Part shown: piece by piece, positions 50,943 through 60,488 of the stretch
Layout of the letters: each line of letters opens with the position of its first letter
How positions within the stretch are numbered: the stretch's first letter is position 1
NCBI RefSeq assembly: GCF_020102855.1
Contig: NZ_JADHZD010000004.1
Span: forward strand, 124,001 to 188,000
DNA from: Nocardioides lacusdianchii
GTDB lineage: Bacteria; Actinomycetota; Actinomycetes; Propionibacteriales; Nocardioidaceae
Direction of reading: 5' to 3'
DNA: 64,000 bases
Notes under the pieces: generated by a model
The model's database searches: none
What the model was told of the DNA's origin: nothing
The model's input: only the letters and a program-made list of their open reading frames with translations
Position numbers and translations under genes: made by a program

Positions 50943-52277
50943 ATGTCCCGACCGACCCAGCGCATGCTCGACTGGTTCGGCGTCGACGACGTGTGGGAGC
51001 GCCCGCGGCCGGCCCTCGGGCGCCAGGACGTCGTACTGGCAGCGAGCGTCGCCGCGATCAGCCTGCTGGCCCTCGAGCTGGTGCGCAGCGCCGGCGGCTT
51101 CGAGCAGACCGACGTCCCGGTGTGGGCGCAGTGGCTCGCGGTCGCGAGCGGCGCGGCGCTGCTGCTCGGTCGCCGCCGCTGGCCGCTGGCCGTGGCCCTC
51201 CTCGCCGCCGGGCACATGTTCGTCGCCGGGGTCACGATGCCGCAGGTCATGGGCCAGGCGTCGCTGCAGATCGTCTACTTCCTCGCCCTGCTCTCGGGCG
51301 TCGCGTGGGCGCGCGACCGGCGCGCGATGGTCATCACGGTCAGCGTGATCGTGCTCTTCATGTTCGCCTGGATCGGCTGGCAGTTCGCCGTCGGCTCGGC
51401 GGCGCAGGACTGGGTCGACGAGGAGATGGGCGCCGAGCGGATCGGTCTGTTCCCGCAGATCCCCGCCGCGGTCGCGATCACGCTGGTCGTCAACGCCATC
51501 TACTTCGGGGGCGCGATCGTCGGCGGCGGCGTCTCCTGGCGCGCGGCCCGCCAGCGCCACCGGCTGCAGGAGCAGGCCACCACCATCGCCGGCCAGGCCG
51601 GCCGGCTGCGGGAGCAGGCGGTCGTCGACGAGCGGCTCCGCATCGCCCGCGAGCTGCACGACGTGGTCGCGCACGGCGTCTCCGCGATGGGCATCCAGGC
51701 CGGCGCCGCGCGCCGGGTGCTCGACCGCGACCCCGACGCCGCGCGTACGGCCCTCGCCAACGTCGAGGAGGCCTCCCGCGACGCGGTGGCGCAGATGCGC
51801 GCCCTCCTCGGCACCCTGCGTGAGGGAGTGGGGGAGGACGACGCGCGCGAGCCCGGCGGGACGCGTACGACGGACGCGGGCGTCCGCGACCTCCCCGGTC
51901 TGGTCGCCGAGGTGGGCGACCAGGGCCTCGCGGTCTCCCTCGACGTGGTCGAGGCCCAGGAAGGCGCGGCGGGCCGGCTCCCGCGCGGCATCGGCCTCGC
52001 TGTCTTCCGCACGGTGCAGGAGGCGCTCACCAACGTCCGTCGCCACTCGACCGCTGATGCCGTGTCGGTGGTCGTGCGCGTCGACGAGGTCGTGTCCTAT
52101 GCCGAGGTGGAGGTCGTCGACAACGGACGCCCGCGCCACGGCACGTCCGGCAGCGGCCTGGGCCAGCTCGGGATCCGCGAGCGCGCCGCCACGCACGACG
52201 GCCAGGTGGACATCGGCCCACGGGTCACCGGCGGCTACCGCGTCCGGGTGCGCTACCCGCTCGGGGCGCGCCCGTGA
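50943..52277 (+). CDS. NarL-type sensor histidine kinase
   Basis: A 444-residue membrane sensor. The N-terminal half has about five to six membrane helices (30-200) with only short loops, then a coiled coil, the HisKA_3 phosphoacceptor in RIARELHDVVAHG (His239) and a HATPase_c domain with VQEALTNVRRHS and VVDNGRPRHG...GLGQLGIRERA. The lack of an extracellular domain suggests sensing within the membrane. It overlaps the response regulator by four bases and probably controls the ABC exporter that follows. No regulatory site was identified. Confidence 0.93.
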   Translation: MSRPTQRMLDWFGVDDVWERPRPALGRQDVVLAASVAAISLLALELVRSAGGFEQTDVPVWAQWLAVASGAALLLGRRRWPLAVALLAAGHMFVAGVTMPQVMGQASLQIVYFLALLSGVAWARDRRAMVITVSVIVLFMFAWIGWQFAVGSAAQDWVDEEMGAERIGLFPQIPAAVAITLVVNAIYFGGAIVGGGVSWRAARQRHRLQEQATTIAGQAGRLREQAVVDERLRIARELHDVVAHGVSAMGIQAGAARRVLDRDPDAARTALANVEEASRDAVAQMRALLGTLREGVGEDDAREPGGTRTTDAGVRDLPGLVAEVGDQGLAVSLDVVEAQEGAAGRLPRGIGLAVFRTVQEALTNVRRHSTADAVSVVVRVDEVVSYAEVEVVDNGRPRHGTSGSGLGQLGIRERAATHDGQVDIGPRVTGGYRVRVRYPLGARP

Positions 52278-52942
52278 CCGCGCCGCTGAGGGTCCTGCTC
52301 GTCGACGACCACGCCATGGTGCGTTCCGGCTTCGCGATGGTGCTCTCGTTCGAGGACGACATCGAGGTCGTGGGGGAGGCCGCCGACGGCCTCCAGGCCC
52401 TCGAGCAGGCCCGGGCGACGCGTCCCGACGTGGTGCTCATGGACGTCCAGATGCCGCGCATGGACGGCATCGAGGCCACCCGCCACCTCGTCGCCGAGGA
52501 CCTGGGGCACGTGGTGATCGTGACGACCTTCGACCGCGACGACTACCTCTTCGACGCCCTCGACGCGGGTGCGAGCGGCTTCCTGCTGAAGAACGCCGGG
52601 CCGGAGCAGCTCCTGGACGCCGTACGCGCGGCCGGGCGGGGGCACGCGCTCCTCGCCCCCGAGGTGACGCGCCGCGTCATCGCGCAGCGGTCGGGCGGAC
52701 GCGCGAGTGCTGCCCGGACGGAGCCCGACGAGCTGTCCCGCCTCACCGCGCGCGAGCGCGAGGTGCTGGTGCTGCTGGCCCGCGGGCTGTCCAACGGCGA
52801 GATCGCCGGCTCGCTGGTGCTGGGGGAGGCGACGGTGAAGACCCACGTGTCCAACGTGCTCGCCAAGCTCCACCTCCGCGACCGCGTGCAGGCCGTCGTC
52901 TACGCCTACGAGGCCGGCCTCGTCCTCCCGACGGAGGAGTGA
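52274..52942 (+). CDS. LuxR-type (NarL family) response regulator
   Basis: A 222-residue regulator: receiver domain with VDDHAMVRSGF and the phosphorylated Asp57 in VVLMDVQMP, Thr in the VTTFDRDDY switch and Lys in FLLKNAGPE, then a LuxR helix-turn-helix (LTAREREVLVLLARGLSNGEIA, LVLGEATVKTHVSNVL). GTG start within the kinase stop (GTGA), so it is coupled. The likely target is the ABC exporter starting 64 bases downstream. Confidence 0.94.
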   Translation: MTAPLRVLLVDDHAMVRSGFAMVLSFEDDIEVVGEAADGLQALEQARATRPDVVLMDVQMPRMDGIEATRHLVAEDLGHVVIVTTFDRDDYLFDALDAGASGFLLKNAGPEQLLDAVRAAGRGHALLAPEVTRRVIAQRSGGRASAARTEPDELSRLTAREREVLVLLARGLSNGEIAGSLVLGEATVKTHVSNVLAKLHLRDRVQAVVYAYEAGLVLPTEE

Positions 52943-52992
52943 GGGCCTCGGGTTCAGTCCCGCGGGGGATCCGCGACGGCACCGCTCGCCCC

Positions 52993-52998
52993 TAGCGT
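52993..52998 (+). promoter_or_regulatory. -10 box, leaderless start of the ABC exporter ATPase gene
   Basis: TAGCGT on the plus strand, seven bases upstream of ATG 53006. Confidence 0.5.
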
Positions 52999-53005
52999 CG
53001 GTGGC

Positions 53006-53887
53006 ATGTTGGAGATCCGGGAGCTGACCAGGCGGTTCGGCGAGCACACTGCCGTCGACCGCGTCTCGTTCGAGGTGCCGTCCGGGCTGATGACCGGCTT
53101 CGTCGGCGGCAACGGCGCGGGCAAGACCACCACCATGCGGATGGTGATGGGCGTGCTCGGCATCGACGAGGGCGAGGTGCTGTGGCGCGACCAGCCCATC
53201 ACCCGGCTGGACCGCCGCTCGTTCGGCTACATGCCGGAGGAGCGCGGGCTCTACCCCAAGCAGCCGATCCTCGACCAGCTCGTCTACGTCGCCCAGCTCA
53301 AGGGCATGGGACGCGTGGAGGCACGCACCCGCGTGCAGGAGCTGCTGGAGCGCTTCGGCCTCGGGGAGCGGGGCAAGGACCACCTCGAGAAGCTCTCGCT
53401 GGGCAACCAGCAGCGGGTGCAGATCATCGCCTCGGTGCTGCCGAAGCCTGCCGCGCTCGTCCTCGACGAGCCCTTCTCCGGGCTCGACCCGGTGGCGGTC
53501 GACTCGATGGTCGACCTGCTGCGCGAGCACACCCGCGACGGCGTGCCGGTCCTGTTCTCCAGCCACCAGCTCGACCTGGTCGAGCGCCTGTGCGACCGCC
53601 TGGTCGTGCTGGCCCACGGACGCCGGGTCGCCGCCGGGACGGTGACGGAGCTGCGCGACGCGGGGGTGCCGCGCTTCCGTCTCGTCCTCGGCGGCGACGC
53701 CGGTTGGGTCCGCGACCAGCGCGGGCTCGACGTCCTCGACCTCGACGGCGCCACCGCGCTCGTCGAGGTGCGTGAGGACGGCGCCGAGCAGCACCTGGTC
53801 GCCGAGGCCACCCGCCGCGGCGACGTCCACGAGTTCGTCCGGGTCCGCCCGGCACTCAGCGAGATCTACCGGGAGGCCACCGCATGA
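53006..53887 (+). CDS. ABC exporter ATP-binding protein (NatA type)
   Basis: A 293-residue ATPase. Walker A GGNGAGKTT, signature segment EKLSLGNQQRV (LSLGNQ, the variant typical of NatA-like exporters), Walker B ALVLDEPFSGLDP and a C-terminal DUF4162-like region (about 215-293). It drives the membrane partner encoded next, with which it shares an ATGA overlap. Such pairs export sodium or drugs; the substrate is unknown. It follows a two-component system on the same strand. Confidence 0.93.
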   Translation: MLEIRELTRRFGEHTAVDRVSFEVPSGLMTGFVGGNGAGKTTTMRMVMGVLGIDEGEVLWRDQPITRLDRRSFGYMPEERGLYPKQPILDQLVYVAQLKGMGRVEARTRVQELLERFGLGERGKDHLEKLSLGNQQRVQIIASVLPKPAALVLDEPFSGLDPVAVDSMVDLLREHTRDGVPVLFSSHQLDLVERLCDRLVVLAHGRRVAAGTVTELRDAGVPRFRLVLGGDAGWVRDQRGLDVLDLDGATALVEVREDGAEQHLVAEATRRGDVHEFVRVRPALSEIYREATA

Positions 53888-55065
53888 GCACCCACGACGA
53901 CCGCGAGCGCGCCTGGCTGCTCGTGACCCGGCGCGAGGTCGTCTCGCGCATCACCGACAAGTCGTTCCTCTTCGGCACGGCCTTCATGGTCCTGCTGATC
54001 GCGGGCTTCATCGGCTTCACGGCCTGGCAGGAGGACCGCAGCGAGGACGCCACCCTCGCCGCGACCCCCGAGGCCGTCGCCATGGCGACCGCGATCAAGG
54101 ACGGCGCGGCGCAGGTCGACGAGGACCTGGACGTCACCGTCCTCGAGGTCGCCGACAGGGAGGCCGCCGAGACCGCGCTCACCGGGGACGAGGCCGACGC
54201 CTGGCTGCACGAGGTCGACGGCGTCTGGCAGCTCACCTCGGAGTCGAGCACGCAGGACTCGCTGACCGCGGTCGCCGAGGCGGTCGTGCGGCAGCAGGTG
54301 CTCGCCGACAACGCGGCGGGCGTGGGCACCACCGTGGAGGCGCTCGAGGCCGGCAGCACGGTCTCGACCGACTTCCTCCGCGGCGACGCGGAAAAGGCAG
54401 CCGTGGCCGACGCGGTCGGGTTCGTCTTCGTCTTCCTGTTCTACTTCGCCGCGCTCGTCTTCGGCATGCAGCTGGCCTCCTCGGTCATCGAGGAGAAGCA
54501 GAGCCGCATCGTCGAGATCATCGCCGCCGCGATCCCGCTGCGGCACCTGCTGGCGGGCAAGGTGCTGGGCAACACCGCGCTCGCGGTCATCCAGCTGCTC
54601 GTCTACCTCGTCGTGGGGCTCATCGGGCTGACGTTCACGCCCTACAAGTCGTTCGTGCCGGCGCTCTCGGGGCCGACGGCGTGGTTCATCGGCTTCTTCC
54701 TCGCCGGGTTCGTCGCGCTCGCCTGCCTGTGGGCGGTGGCCGGCTCGCTGGCCTCGCGCACCGAGGACCTGCAGTCGACCTCGACGCCGCTCACGATGCT
54801 GATGCTGGTGATGTTCTTCGGCGGTCTCTCCCTCGACGGCCGCGGTCAGGTCATCGCGTCCTTCGTCCCGCCCGTCTCCGCGGTGGTGATGCCCAAGCGC
54901 ATCCTCGCCGGTGGGGTGGAGTGGTGGGAGCCGCTGGTCGCCCTCGGCCTCCTGGCGGTCTTCGCCGCGATCACCGTCTGGGTGGGCGAGCGGCTCTACC
55001 GCCGCGCCCTGCTGCAGACCGGCGGCCGGGTGAGCCTGCGCCAGGCCTGGTCGGCCGCGGAGTAG
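53884..55065 (+). CDS. ABC exporter permease (NatB/ABC-2 type)
   Basis: A 393-residue membrane protein. One N-terminal helix (about 31-51) is followed by a large external domain (55-175) and a C-terminal block of about five helices. FGMQLASSVIEEKQSRIVEIIAAA is the conserved NatB/ABC-2 segment. ATG overlaps the ATPase stop by four bases. Together they form a two-gene exporter with no third component in the window. Confidence 0.92.
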   Translation: MSTHDDRERAWLLVTRREVVSRITDKSFLFGTAFMVLLIAGFIGFTAWQEDRSEDATLAATPEAVAMATAIKDGAAQVDEDLDVTVLEVADREAAETALTGDEADAWLHEVDGVWQLTSESSTQDSLTAVAEAVVRQQVLADNAAGVGTTVEALEAGSTVSTDFLRGDAEKAAVADAVGFVFVFLFYFAALVFGMQLASSVIEEKQSRIVEIIAAAIPLRHLLAGKVLGNTALAVIQLLVYLVVGLIGLTFTPYKSFVPALSGPTAWFIGFFLAGFVALACLWAVAGSLASRTEDLQSTSTPLTMLMLVMFFGGLSLDGRGQVIASFVPPVSAVVMPKRILAGGVEWWEPLVALGLLAVFAAITVWVGERLYRRALLQTGGRVSLRQAWSAAE

Positions 55066-55088
55066 CCGGCCCACGCCGGGCCGGGCCC

Positions 55089-55547
55089 TCAGAAGAGGTC
55101 GATGAGCGACGTGGTGCCCGCGACCACGGCCCAGAAGCGCAGCCCGCGTCCCAGCAGGCCGGTGACCATGAAGATCCAGAAGGGCACCCGCAGCATCCCG
55201 GCCAGCACCGCCGTGACGGCGTACGGCGGGATGCCGGTGCTGGCGGACACGAAGAGCAGTCCCGCGGTGAACCAGGGCCGTCCCTCGGCACGTGCGTGCC
55301 ACTTGTCGAGGGACGCCTTGGCCTTCGGCTTCTGCAGGTGCTTGTGCACCCAGGGAGCGCGGTCGATGTGCATGCCGCCCCAGTACCAGAGGACCTTGCC
55401 GATCATCTGGCCCGCGGTCGCCGCCGCGATCAGGCCCCACGTCGCGGCGGGGGCCTGGCTGACCGCGACGGCGAGGATCGCCTCGATGTTGATCAGGGGG
55501 AGCAGGGCGGACCCGATCGAGCCGACCAGCACGCTCCAGAAGAGCAT
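55089..55547 (-). CDS. VTT/DedA-like (YqaA-type) membrane protein
   Basis: A 152-residue membrane protein with the SNARE-associated (VTT) pattern: re-entrant region GSIGSALLPLINIEAIL, SASTGIPPYAVTAVLAG, and VPFWIFMVTGLLGRGLRFW with the conserved Gly-Arg. DedA/VTT proteins move lipids across membranes; this short YqaA-like type is uncharacterised. Its ATG overlaps the stop of the CDP-alcohol phosphatidyltransferase by one base, so the two are coupled and may handle the same phospholipid. Confidence 0.82.
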   Translation of the reverse strand: MLFWSVLVGSIGSALLPLINIEAILAVAVSQAPAATWGLIAAATAGQMIGKVLWYWGGMHIDRAPWVHKHLQKPKAKASLDKWHARAEGRPWFTAGLLFVSASTGIPPYAVTAVLAGMLRVPFWIFMVTGLLGRGLRFWAVVAGTTSLIDLF

Positions 55548-56188
55548 CAGCCGCGTCCGTCCGGCACCGGGAGCCCGATCTGCAGCAGTCGGTGCAGCGA
55601 GACGCACTTGAGCACCAGCAGCGCCGTGGCGATGGCGAGGCCGACCCACATCCAGCCGGTGACGAGCAGGAGCACCGCGAAGAGCGCGCTGTTGACCGCC
55701 TTGGCCGGCTTGGACCAGTTCCACAGCCAGGTGGGCCGGTCGATGACGAAGAAGTAGTTGGGGCTGCGCACCGGCCACGCGAGGAACGCGATGGACAGGA
55801 AGAAGTCGACGACCATGAACTCGGCCAGGTAGACGAAGATCGCCGGTGACAGGTCGGGCTGGAGCCAGGCCAGGCCGATGTAGAAGGCGGCGGCGTTGAA
55901 GCGGTCGCACATGATGTCGAGCACGGCGCCGATGCGGGTCTCGCAGTCACGGACCCGCGCATAGAACCCGTCGAGCATGTCGCCGACCCAGTAGACGACG
56001 AGCGCGACCACCAGCAGCGTCAGGCTCTGCTCGTACGCCGCTGCGGCGGCGAGCACCACGGAGGCGACCGTGCGGACGCCGGTGATCACCGTCGCGCCGG
56101 TCAGCAGGCGCTCGTCGCGCACGCCGTAGCGGTCGTCGGGATCGGCCACAGGCTGTGCCTGCACGCTCCCCCGAACCCCGCTCCCCAC
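55547..56188 (-). CDS. CDP-alcohol phosphatidyltransferase
   Basis: A 213-residue membrane enzyme that transfers phosphatidyl from CDP-diacylglycerol to an alcohol. The class I signature is complete: DGFYAR, then eight residues, Gly, three residues, Asp, three, Asp (DGFYARVRDCETRIGAVLDI and MCDR). The acceptor (inositol, glycerol or other) is not clear. The GTG at 56188 lies seven bases from TAGCAT (56196-56201), so the mRNA is probably leaderless. Confidence 0.9.
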   Translation of the reverse strand: MGSGVRGSVQAQPVADPDDRYGVRDERLLTGATVITGVRTVASVVLAAAAAYEQSLTLLVVALVVYWVGDMLDGFYARVRDCETRIGAVLDIMCDRFNAAAFYIGLAWLQPDLSPAIFVYLAEFMVVDFFLSIAFLAWPVRSPNYFFVIDRPTWLWNWSKPAKAVNSALFAVLLLVTGWMWVGLAIATALLVLKCVSLHRLLQIGLPVPDGRG

Positions 56189-56195
56189 GGTCGCG

Positions 56196-56201
56196 ATGCT
56201 A
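56196..56201 (-). promoter_or_regulatory. -10 box, leaderless start of the phosphatidyltransferase gene
   Basis: TAGCAT on the minus strand, seven bases upstream of GTG 56188. Confidence 0.5.
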
Positions 56202-56206
56202 GCGGG

Positions 56207-56818
56207 TCACCGCCACAGGTCGGGCCACCCGTGCCCGAGCTCGAGGACGAGCTCGCGCAGCAGGGGCAGGCTGACACCCACCACGTTGTGGTGGTCGCCC
56301 TCGATCCCGGCGATGAAGGCGCCGCCGAAGCCGTCGATGGTGAAGGCGCCCGCGACGTGCAGCGGCTCACCGGTGGCGACGTAGGCGTCGATCTCGTCGT
56401 CGCCCACGTCGGCGAAGTGGACGGTGGTGGAACCGGTCGCCGCCGCCACGCGACCGGAGGTCGTGTCGCGCAGGCAGTGGCCGCTGTGGAGCACGCCCGA
56501 GCGACCACGCATCGCCTGCCAACGTCGCCTCGCCTCGTCCGGGTCGTGGGGCTTGCCGAGGGCTTCGCCGTCGAGCTCGAGCACGGAGTCGCAGCCGAGG
56601 ACGAGGGCGCCGGCCGGCACCTCGTCGCGCCCGACGACGGCCGCGCACTTCAGCTCGGCCAGCTGGAGCGCGAGCTCGGCCGGCGGGAGGTCGACCAGCT
56701 GGGACTCGTCGACGCCGCTCACGACGACGATCGGGTCCAGGCCCGCGGCCTGCAGCGTCGTACGCCGTGCGGGGGAGGCCGACGCCAGCACCAGCGGCAC
56801 CACCGGACGGGTGCTCAC
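56207..56818 (-). CDS. maf: Maf-family nucleotide pyrophosphatase
   Basis: A 203-residue Maf protein that hydrolyses nucleoside triphosphates, including modified ones. VLASASPARRTTL is the N-terminal signature (SASPRR), and GCDSVLELDGEALGKP and GSTTVHF hold the catalytic and base-contact residues. The GTG start overlaps the upstream peptidase stop by four bases (GTGA). Confidence 0.93.
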   Translation of the reverse strand: MSTRPVVPLVLASASPARRTTLQAAGLDPIVVVSGVDESQLVDLPPAELALQLAELKCAAVVGRDEVPAGALVLGCDSVLELDGEALGKPHDPDEARRRWQAMRGRSGVLHSGHCLRDTTSGRVAAATGSTTVHFADVGDDEIDAYVATGEPLHVAGAFTIDGFGGAFIAGIEGDHHNVVGVSLPLLRELVLELGHGWPDLWR

Positions 56819-58503
56819 AGTCGCTCCAGCGCGGCGCGCAACGGGTCGAGACCGAGCGAGCCCAGGTCGAGGGCGGCGCGGTGGAAGGCCTTGAGGTCGA
56901 AGTCGTCGCCCTGGCGCTGCTGCACGGCCGCCCGCGCCTCCAGCCAGATGCGCTCGCCGACCTTGTACGACGGGGCTTGGCCGGGCAGGCCGAGGTAGCG
57001 TTTGACCTCGAACTGGATCACCTCGTCGTCCATGCGGCAGTGCAGCCGCATGAACTCCAGACCGAGGTCGGGCGTCCAGGTCTCACCGGGGTGGAACGCA
57101 CTGCCGTCGGGCCCGAGCCGGTTGTGCTCGGGGATGGTCAGCTCGAGGTGCATACCGATGTCGACGATCACCCGCGCTGCCCGCAGCGACTGGCCGTCGA
57201 GCATGCCCAGCAGGTCGGCCGGGTCGTCGAGGAAGCCGAGCTCCTGCATCAGCCGCTCGGCGTAGAGCGCCCAGCCCTCGCCGTGACCGCTGCACCAGCA
57301 CATGAGGCGCTGCCAGCGGTTGAGGGTGTCGCTGCGGTAGGCCGTCTGGGCGACCTGGAGGTGGTGCCCGGGGACGCCCTCGTGGAAGACGGTGGTGACC
57401 TCTCGCCACGGGTGGAAGGCCTCGATGCCGTCGGGCACCGACCACCACATCCGGCCCGGTCGGGAGAAGTCCTCCGAGGGGCCGGTGTAGTAGATCCCGC
57501 CGTCGTTGGTGGGCGCGAGCATGCACTCGATGCGCCGGATCGGCGCCGGGATGTCGAAGTGCACGTCGGCCATCGCGGCGATGGTGCGGTCGGCGAGGTC
57601 CTGCATCCACCCGCGGAAGGCCTCGCGGCCCTGCACCACCCGCTCGGGATCGGTGTCGAGGTGGGCGACCACCGCATCGACCCCGGCGCCCGGCAGGGTC
57701 CGCTCGGCGGTCGCGTGCATCAGGTCCGAGAGCCGCTGGAGCTCGCCCCAGCCCCAGGCGTAGGTCTCGTCGAGGTCGACCTCGGCGCCGAGGAAGTAGC
57801 GGCTGGCCAGGGCGTAGACCTCGCGGCCCACCCCCTCACGGTCCTTGCCCTGCGGCTCGAGCTCGTCGCTCAGGAAGAGGCCGAAGGCGGCGGTCGCGGC
57901 GCTCGCTGCGCTCGCGAGGCGGCGCAGCTCGTCGCGGTCGCCACCCTCGAGGCGTTCGACGAGGCCGAGGTAGAAGTCGCCCGCGTCACCGGTCTGACCG
58001 GTCCAGCGGCGCACCTGCTCGGCCACCTCGGCGTACTGCCGCGCGGCGACGACGTGGCCCTTGCGTGCCTCGTCGGACAGGGTGACGCGCAGCCCCTCGA
58101 GCGCGGTGGGCACGGCGGCGAGGCGGGACGCGATCGCCGCCACGGCCTCCTCGCCCTCGGTGGGCATGAGGTCGAAGACGCCGCGGATCTCGTGCAGCGG
58201 GCTCCAGAGCACCGACATGCGCGAGCGGTTGACGCCGGCCTCCTCGAGCTCGATCTCGAGCCGGGTGCGCTCGAGGAAGGCGTCGCGGGCCGCGGCCTCG
58301 CGGTCGTCGACCGGCGTCGCCGCCTCCACCGCTGCCACCGCGGCGCGGGCGAGCGCCTCGCGGGCGTCGAACCCGGCCGGGGAGTAGTCGGTCATCTCGT
58401 GCTCGTGGCCGGCCACCCCGATCGAGGTGGCGGTCAGCGGGTCGAGGGCGCAGAAGTCGTCGACGTAGGCGTCGCAGAGGGCATCGATGGCACGTTCGCT
58501 CAC
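56815..58503 (-). CDS. DUF885 family protein (HExxH metallopeptidase-like)
   Basis: A 562-residue cytoplasmic protein of the DUF885 family. The zinc motif is FHEGVPGHHLQ near residue 375 with further conserved segments RLMCWCSGHGEGWALYAE and EFMRLHCRMDDE. Carboxypeptidase-like hydrolysis is the usual suggestion; activity is unproven. GTG 58503 is seven bases from TAGGGT, so the mRNA is probably leaderless. Coupled to maf. Confidence 0.92.
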   Translation of the reverse strand: MSERAIDALCDAYVDDFCALDPLTATSIGVAGHEHEMTDYSPAGFDAREALARAAVAAVEAATPVDDREAAARDAFLERTRLEIELEEAGVNRSRMSVLWSPLHEIRGVFDLMPTEGEEAVAAIASRLAAVPTALEGLRVTLSDEARKGHVVAARQYAEVAEQVRRWTGQTGDAGDFYLGLVERLEGGDRDELRRLASAASAATAAFGLFLSDELEPQGKDREGVGREVYALASRYFLGAEVDLDETYAWGWGELQRLSDLMHATAERTLPGAGVDAVVAHLDTDPERVVQGREAFRGWMQDLADRTIAAMADVHFDIPAPIRRIECMLAPTNDGGIYYTGPSEDFSRPGRMWWSVPDGIEAFHPWREVTTVFHEGVPGHHLQVAQTAYRSDTLNRWQRLMCWCSGHGEGWALYAERLMQELGFLDDPADLLGMLDGQSLRAARVIVDIGMHLELTIPEHNRLGPDGSAFHPGETWTPDLGLEFMRLHCRMDDEVIQFEVKRYLGLPGQAPSYKVGERIWLEARAAVQQRQGDDFDLKAFHRAALDLGSLGLDPLRAALERL

Positions 58504-58510
58504 GCGGGCG

Positions 58511-58516
58511 ACCCTA
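58511..58516 (-). promoter_or_regulatory. -10 box, leaderless start of the DUF885 gene
   Basis: TAGGGT on the minus strand, seven bases upstream of GTG 58503. Confidence 0.5.
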
Positions 58517-58577
58517 GTCCCGCCGGGCGACAGCCCCGCGCCCGCCCGCAGGGTCCTCGACGGGAGGTGGACGAACC

Positions 58578-58808
58578 TCAGCGGGGAAGCCCGCTGGTCC
58601 GCCACCCCTCCGGACCCGGACGGGGTGTACGCCGCACGTCGCGGGCGGGTGCGCCCCACGACTGCCGGGTCCGGCGCGGGGCCTCGGCGCCCCCCGCGGA
58701 CACCGCGGAGAGCACCGCGACCAGCGCGGCGACCTCCTCGGGCGTCGCGTCGGGGTTGACCACCTCGAGCAGCGGGCGCTGCTCGTCCTGACCGCTCACC
58801 GTGGCCAT
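58578..58808 (-). CDS. accE: acyl-CoA carboxylase epsilon subunit
   Basis: A 76-residue protein. PLLEVVNPDATPEEVAALVAVL is the characteristic core of actinobacterial acyl-CoA carboxylase epsilon subunits, and the C-terminal SWGAPARDVRRTPRPGPEGWRTSGLPR-type region (basic, Trp-containing) is also typical. It stabilises the alpha-beta complex. ATG 58808 overlaps the beta-subunit stop by one base. Confidence 0.88.
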   Translation of the reverse strand: MATVSGQDEQRPLLEVVNPDATPEEVAALVAVLSAVSAGGAEAPRRTRQSWGAPARDVRRTPRPGPEGWRTSGLPR

Positions 58809-60436
58809 CAGAGGGGGATGTTCCCGTGCTTCTTGGGCGGCAGGGTCTCGCGCTTGGAGCGCAGCAGGCGCAGCGCACGGACGACCTCGGTCCGGGTCTC
58901 GTGCGGGGTGATGACGGCGTCGACGTAGCCCCGCTCGGCCGCGATGTAGGGGTTGGCCAGCGTGGTCTCGTAGTCCTCGATGAGCTCGGCGCGGGTCGCC
59001 TCGACGTCGCCACCCGAGTCCGCGACCTTCTTGAGGATCTTGCGGTGCAAGATGTTGGCCGCGCCCTGCGCGCCCATCACGGCGATCTGGGCGGTGGGCC
59101 AGGCGAGGTTGATGTCGGCGCCGAGGTGCTTGGAGCCCATCACGTCGTAGGCGCCGCCGTAGGCCTTGCGGGTGATGATCGTGACGAGCGGGACGGTCGC
59201 CTCGGCGTAGGCGTAGATGAGCTTCGCGCCGCGGCGGATGATGCCGTCCCACTCCTGGTCGGTGCCCGGCAGGAAGCCCGGCACGTCGACGAAGGTCAGC
59301 ACCGGCAGGTTGAAGGCGTCGCAGAAGCGCACGAAGCGCGCGGCCTTCTCCGAGGCGTCGATGTCGAGGGTGCCGGCGAACTGCATCGGCTGGTTGGCCA
59401 CGACACCGACCGAGCGCCCCTCGACGCGGCCGAAGCCGACGATGATGTTGGGGGCGAACAGCTCCTGGACCTCGAGGAACTCCTCGTCGTCGAGCACGGC
59501 GGTGATCACATCGTGCATGTCGTACGGCTGGTTCGGGCTGTCCGGGATGAGCGTGTCGAGCGCCCGGTCGAGGTCGGTGACCTCCATGTCGGGGACCTCG
59601 TCGAGCTCGGGAGCCGGGTCGAGGTTGTTCTGCGGGAGGTAGGACAGCATCGCCTTGACGTAGTCGATGGCGTCCTCCTCGTCGGAGGCCATGTAGTGGG
59701 CGTTGCCCGACTTGGTGTTGTGGGTGCGCGCGCCGCCGAGGTCCTCCATCGTCACGTCCTCGCCGGTGACGGTCTTGATGACGTCGGGACCGGTGATGAA
59801 CATCGCGGAGGTCTTGTCGACCATGACCGTGAAGTCGGTGACCGCGGGAGAGTAGACGTGACCGCCGGCGCAGTTGCCCATGATCATGCTGATCTGGGGG
59901 ATCACGCCCGAGGCGTGCACGTTGCGGCGGAAGATCTCGCCGTAGAGGCCGAGGCTGACCACGCCCTCCTGGATGCGGGCGCCGGCGCCCTCGTTGATGC
60001 CGATGATCGGGCAGCCGGTCTTCATCGCCAGGTCCATGACCTTGGTGATCTTCTCGCCGTAGACCTCGCCCAGCGAGCCGCCGAAGACGGTGAAGTCCTG
60101 GCTGAAGACGCACACCATGCGCCCGTCGACCTCGCCGTAGCCGGTCACCACGCCGTCGCCGTACGGACGGTTCTTCTCCAGCCCGAACGCGGTCGACCGG
60201 TGGCGCGCGAGCTCGTCGAGCTCGACGAAGGTGCCCTCGTCGAAGAGCATCTCGATGCGCTCGCGGGCGGTCCTGCGACCCTTCGCGTGCTGCTTCTCCA
60301 CGGCCTTGTCCGACCCGGCGTGCACAGCCTCGTCGAGACGCCGCTCGAGGTCGGCGAGCTTGCCCGCGGTCGTGTGGATGTCGATGCCTGTCTCCTGCGA
60401 GGGGACGTCGGTGCCCTCACCCGGCTGTGCACTCAC
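58808..60436 (-). CDS. accD5: acyl-CoA carboxylase beta subunit (carboxyltransferase)
   Basis: A 542-residue carboxyltransferase that moves CO2 from biotin to propionyl- or acetyl-CoA. It has both crotonase-like halves, with the oxyanion regions [13 protein letters not shown] and [12 protein letters not shown] and the biotin-site segment [13 protein letters not shown]; length matches actinobacterial AccD5/PccB. GTG 60436 has AGGAG eight bases upstream and is preferred to ATG 60472. Epsilon follows immediately; the biotin-carrying partner is probably the alpha subunit at 36626. Divergent from the biotin ligase gene. Confidence 0.95.
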   Translation of the reverse strand: MSAQPGEGTDVPSQETGIDIHTTAGKLADLERRLDEAVHAGSDKAVEKQHAKGRRTARERIEMLFDEGTFVELDELARHRSTAFGLEKNRPYGDGVVTGYGEVDGRMVCVFSQDFTVFGGSLGEVYGEKITKVMDLAMKTGCPIIGINEGAGARIQEGVVSLGLYGEIFRRNVHASGVIPQISMIMGNCAGGHVYSPAVTDFTVMVDKTSAMFITGPDVIKTVTGEDVTMEDLGGARTHNTKSGNAHYMASDEEDAIDYVKAMLSYLPQNNLDPAPELDEVPDMEVTDLDRALDTLIPDSPNQPYDMHDVITAVLDDEEFLEVQELFAPNIIVGFGRVEGRSVGVVANQPMQFAGTLDIDASEKAARFVRFCDAFNLPVLTFVDVPGFLPGTDQEWDGIIRRGAKLIYAYAEATVPLVTIITRKAYGGAYDVMGSKHLGADINLAWPTAQIAVMGAQGAANILHRKILKKVADSGGDVEATRAELIEDYETTLANPYIAAERGYVDAVITPHETRTEVVRALRLLRSKRETLPPKKHGNIPL

Positions 60437-60488
60437 GCGATGGTCTCCTGGTCGGTCGCTGGTCAGGTCCATCGGGCAATCTAGTGCC

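Noticed and set aside
57890..57920. A third copy of the GCTCGC intergenic repeat
   Set aside because: It lies within the DUF885 coding region and shares only the short GCTCGC core, not the full 33 bases.
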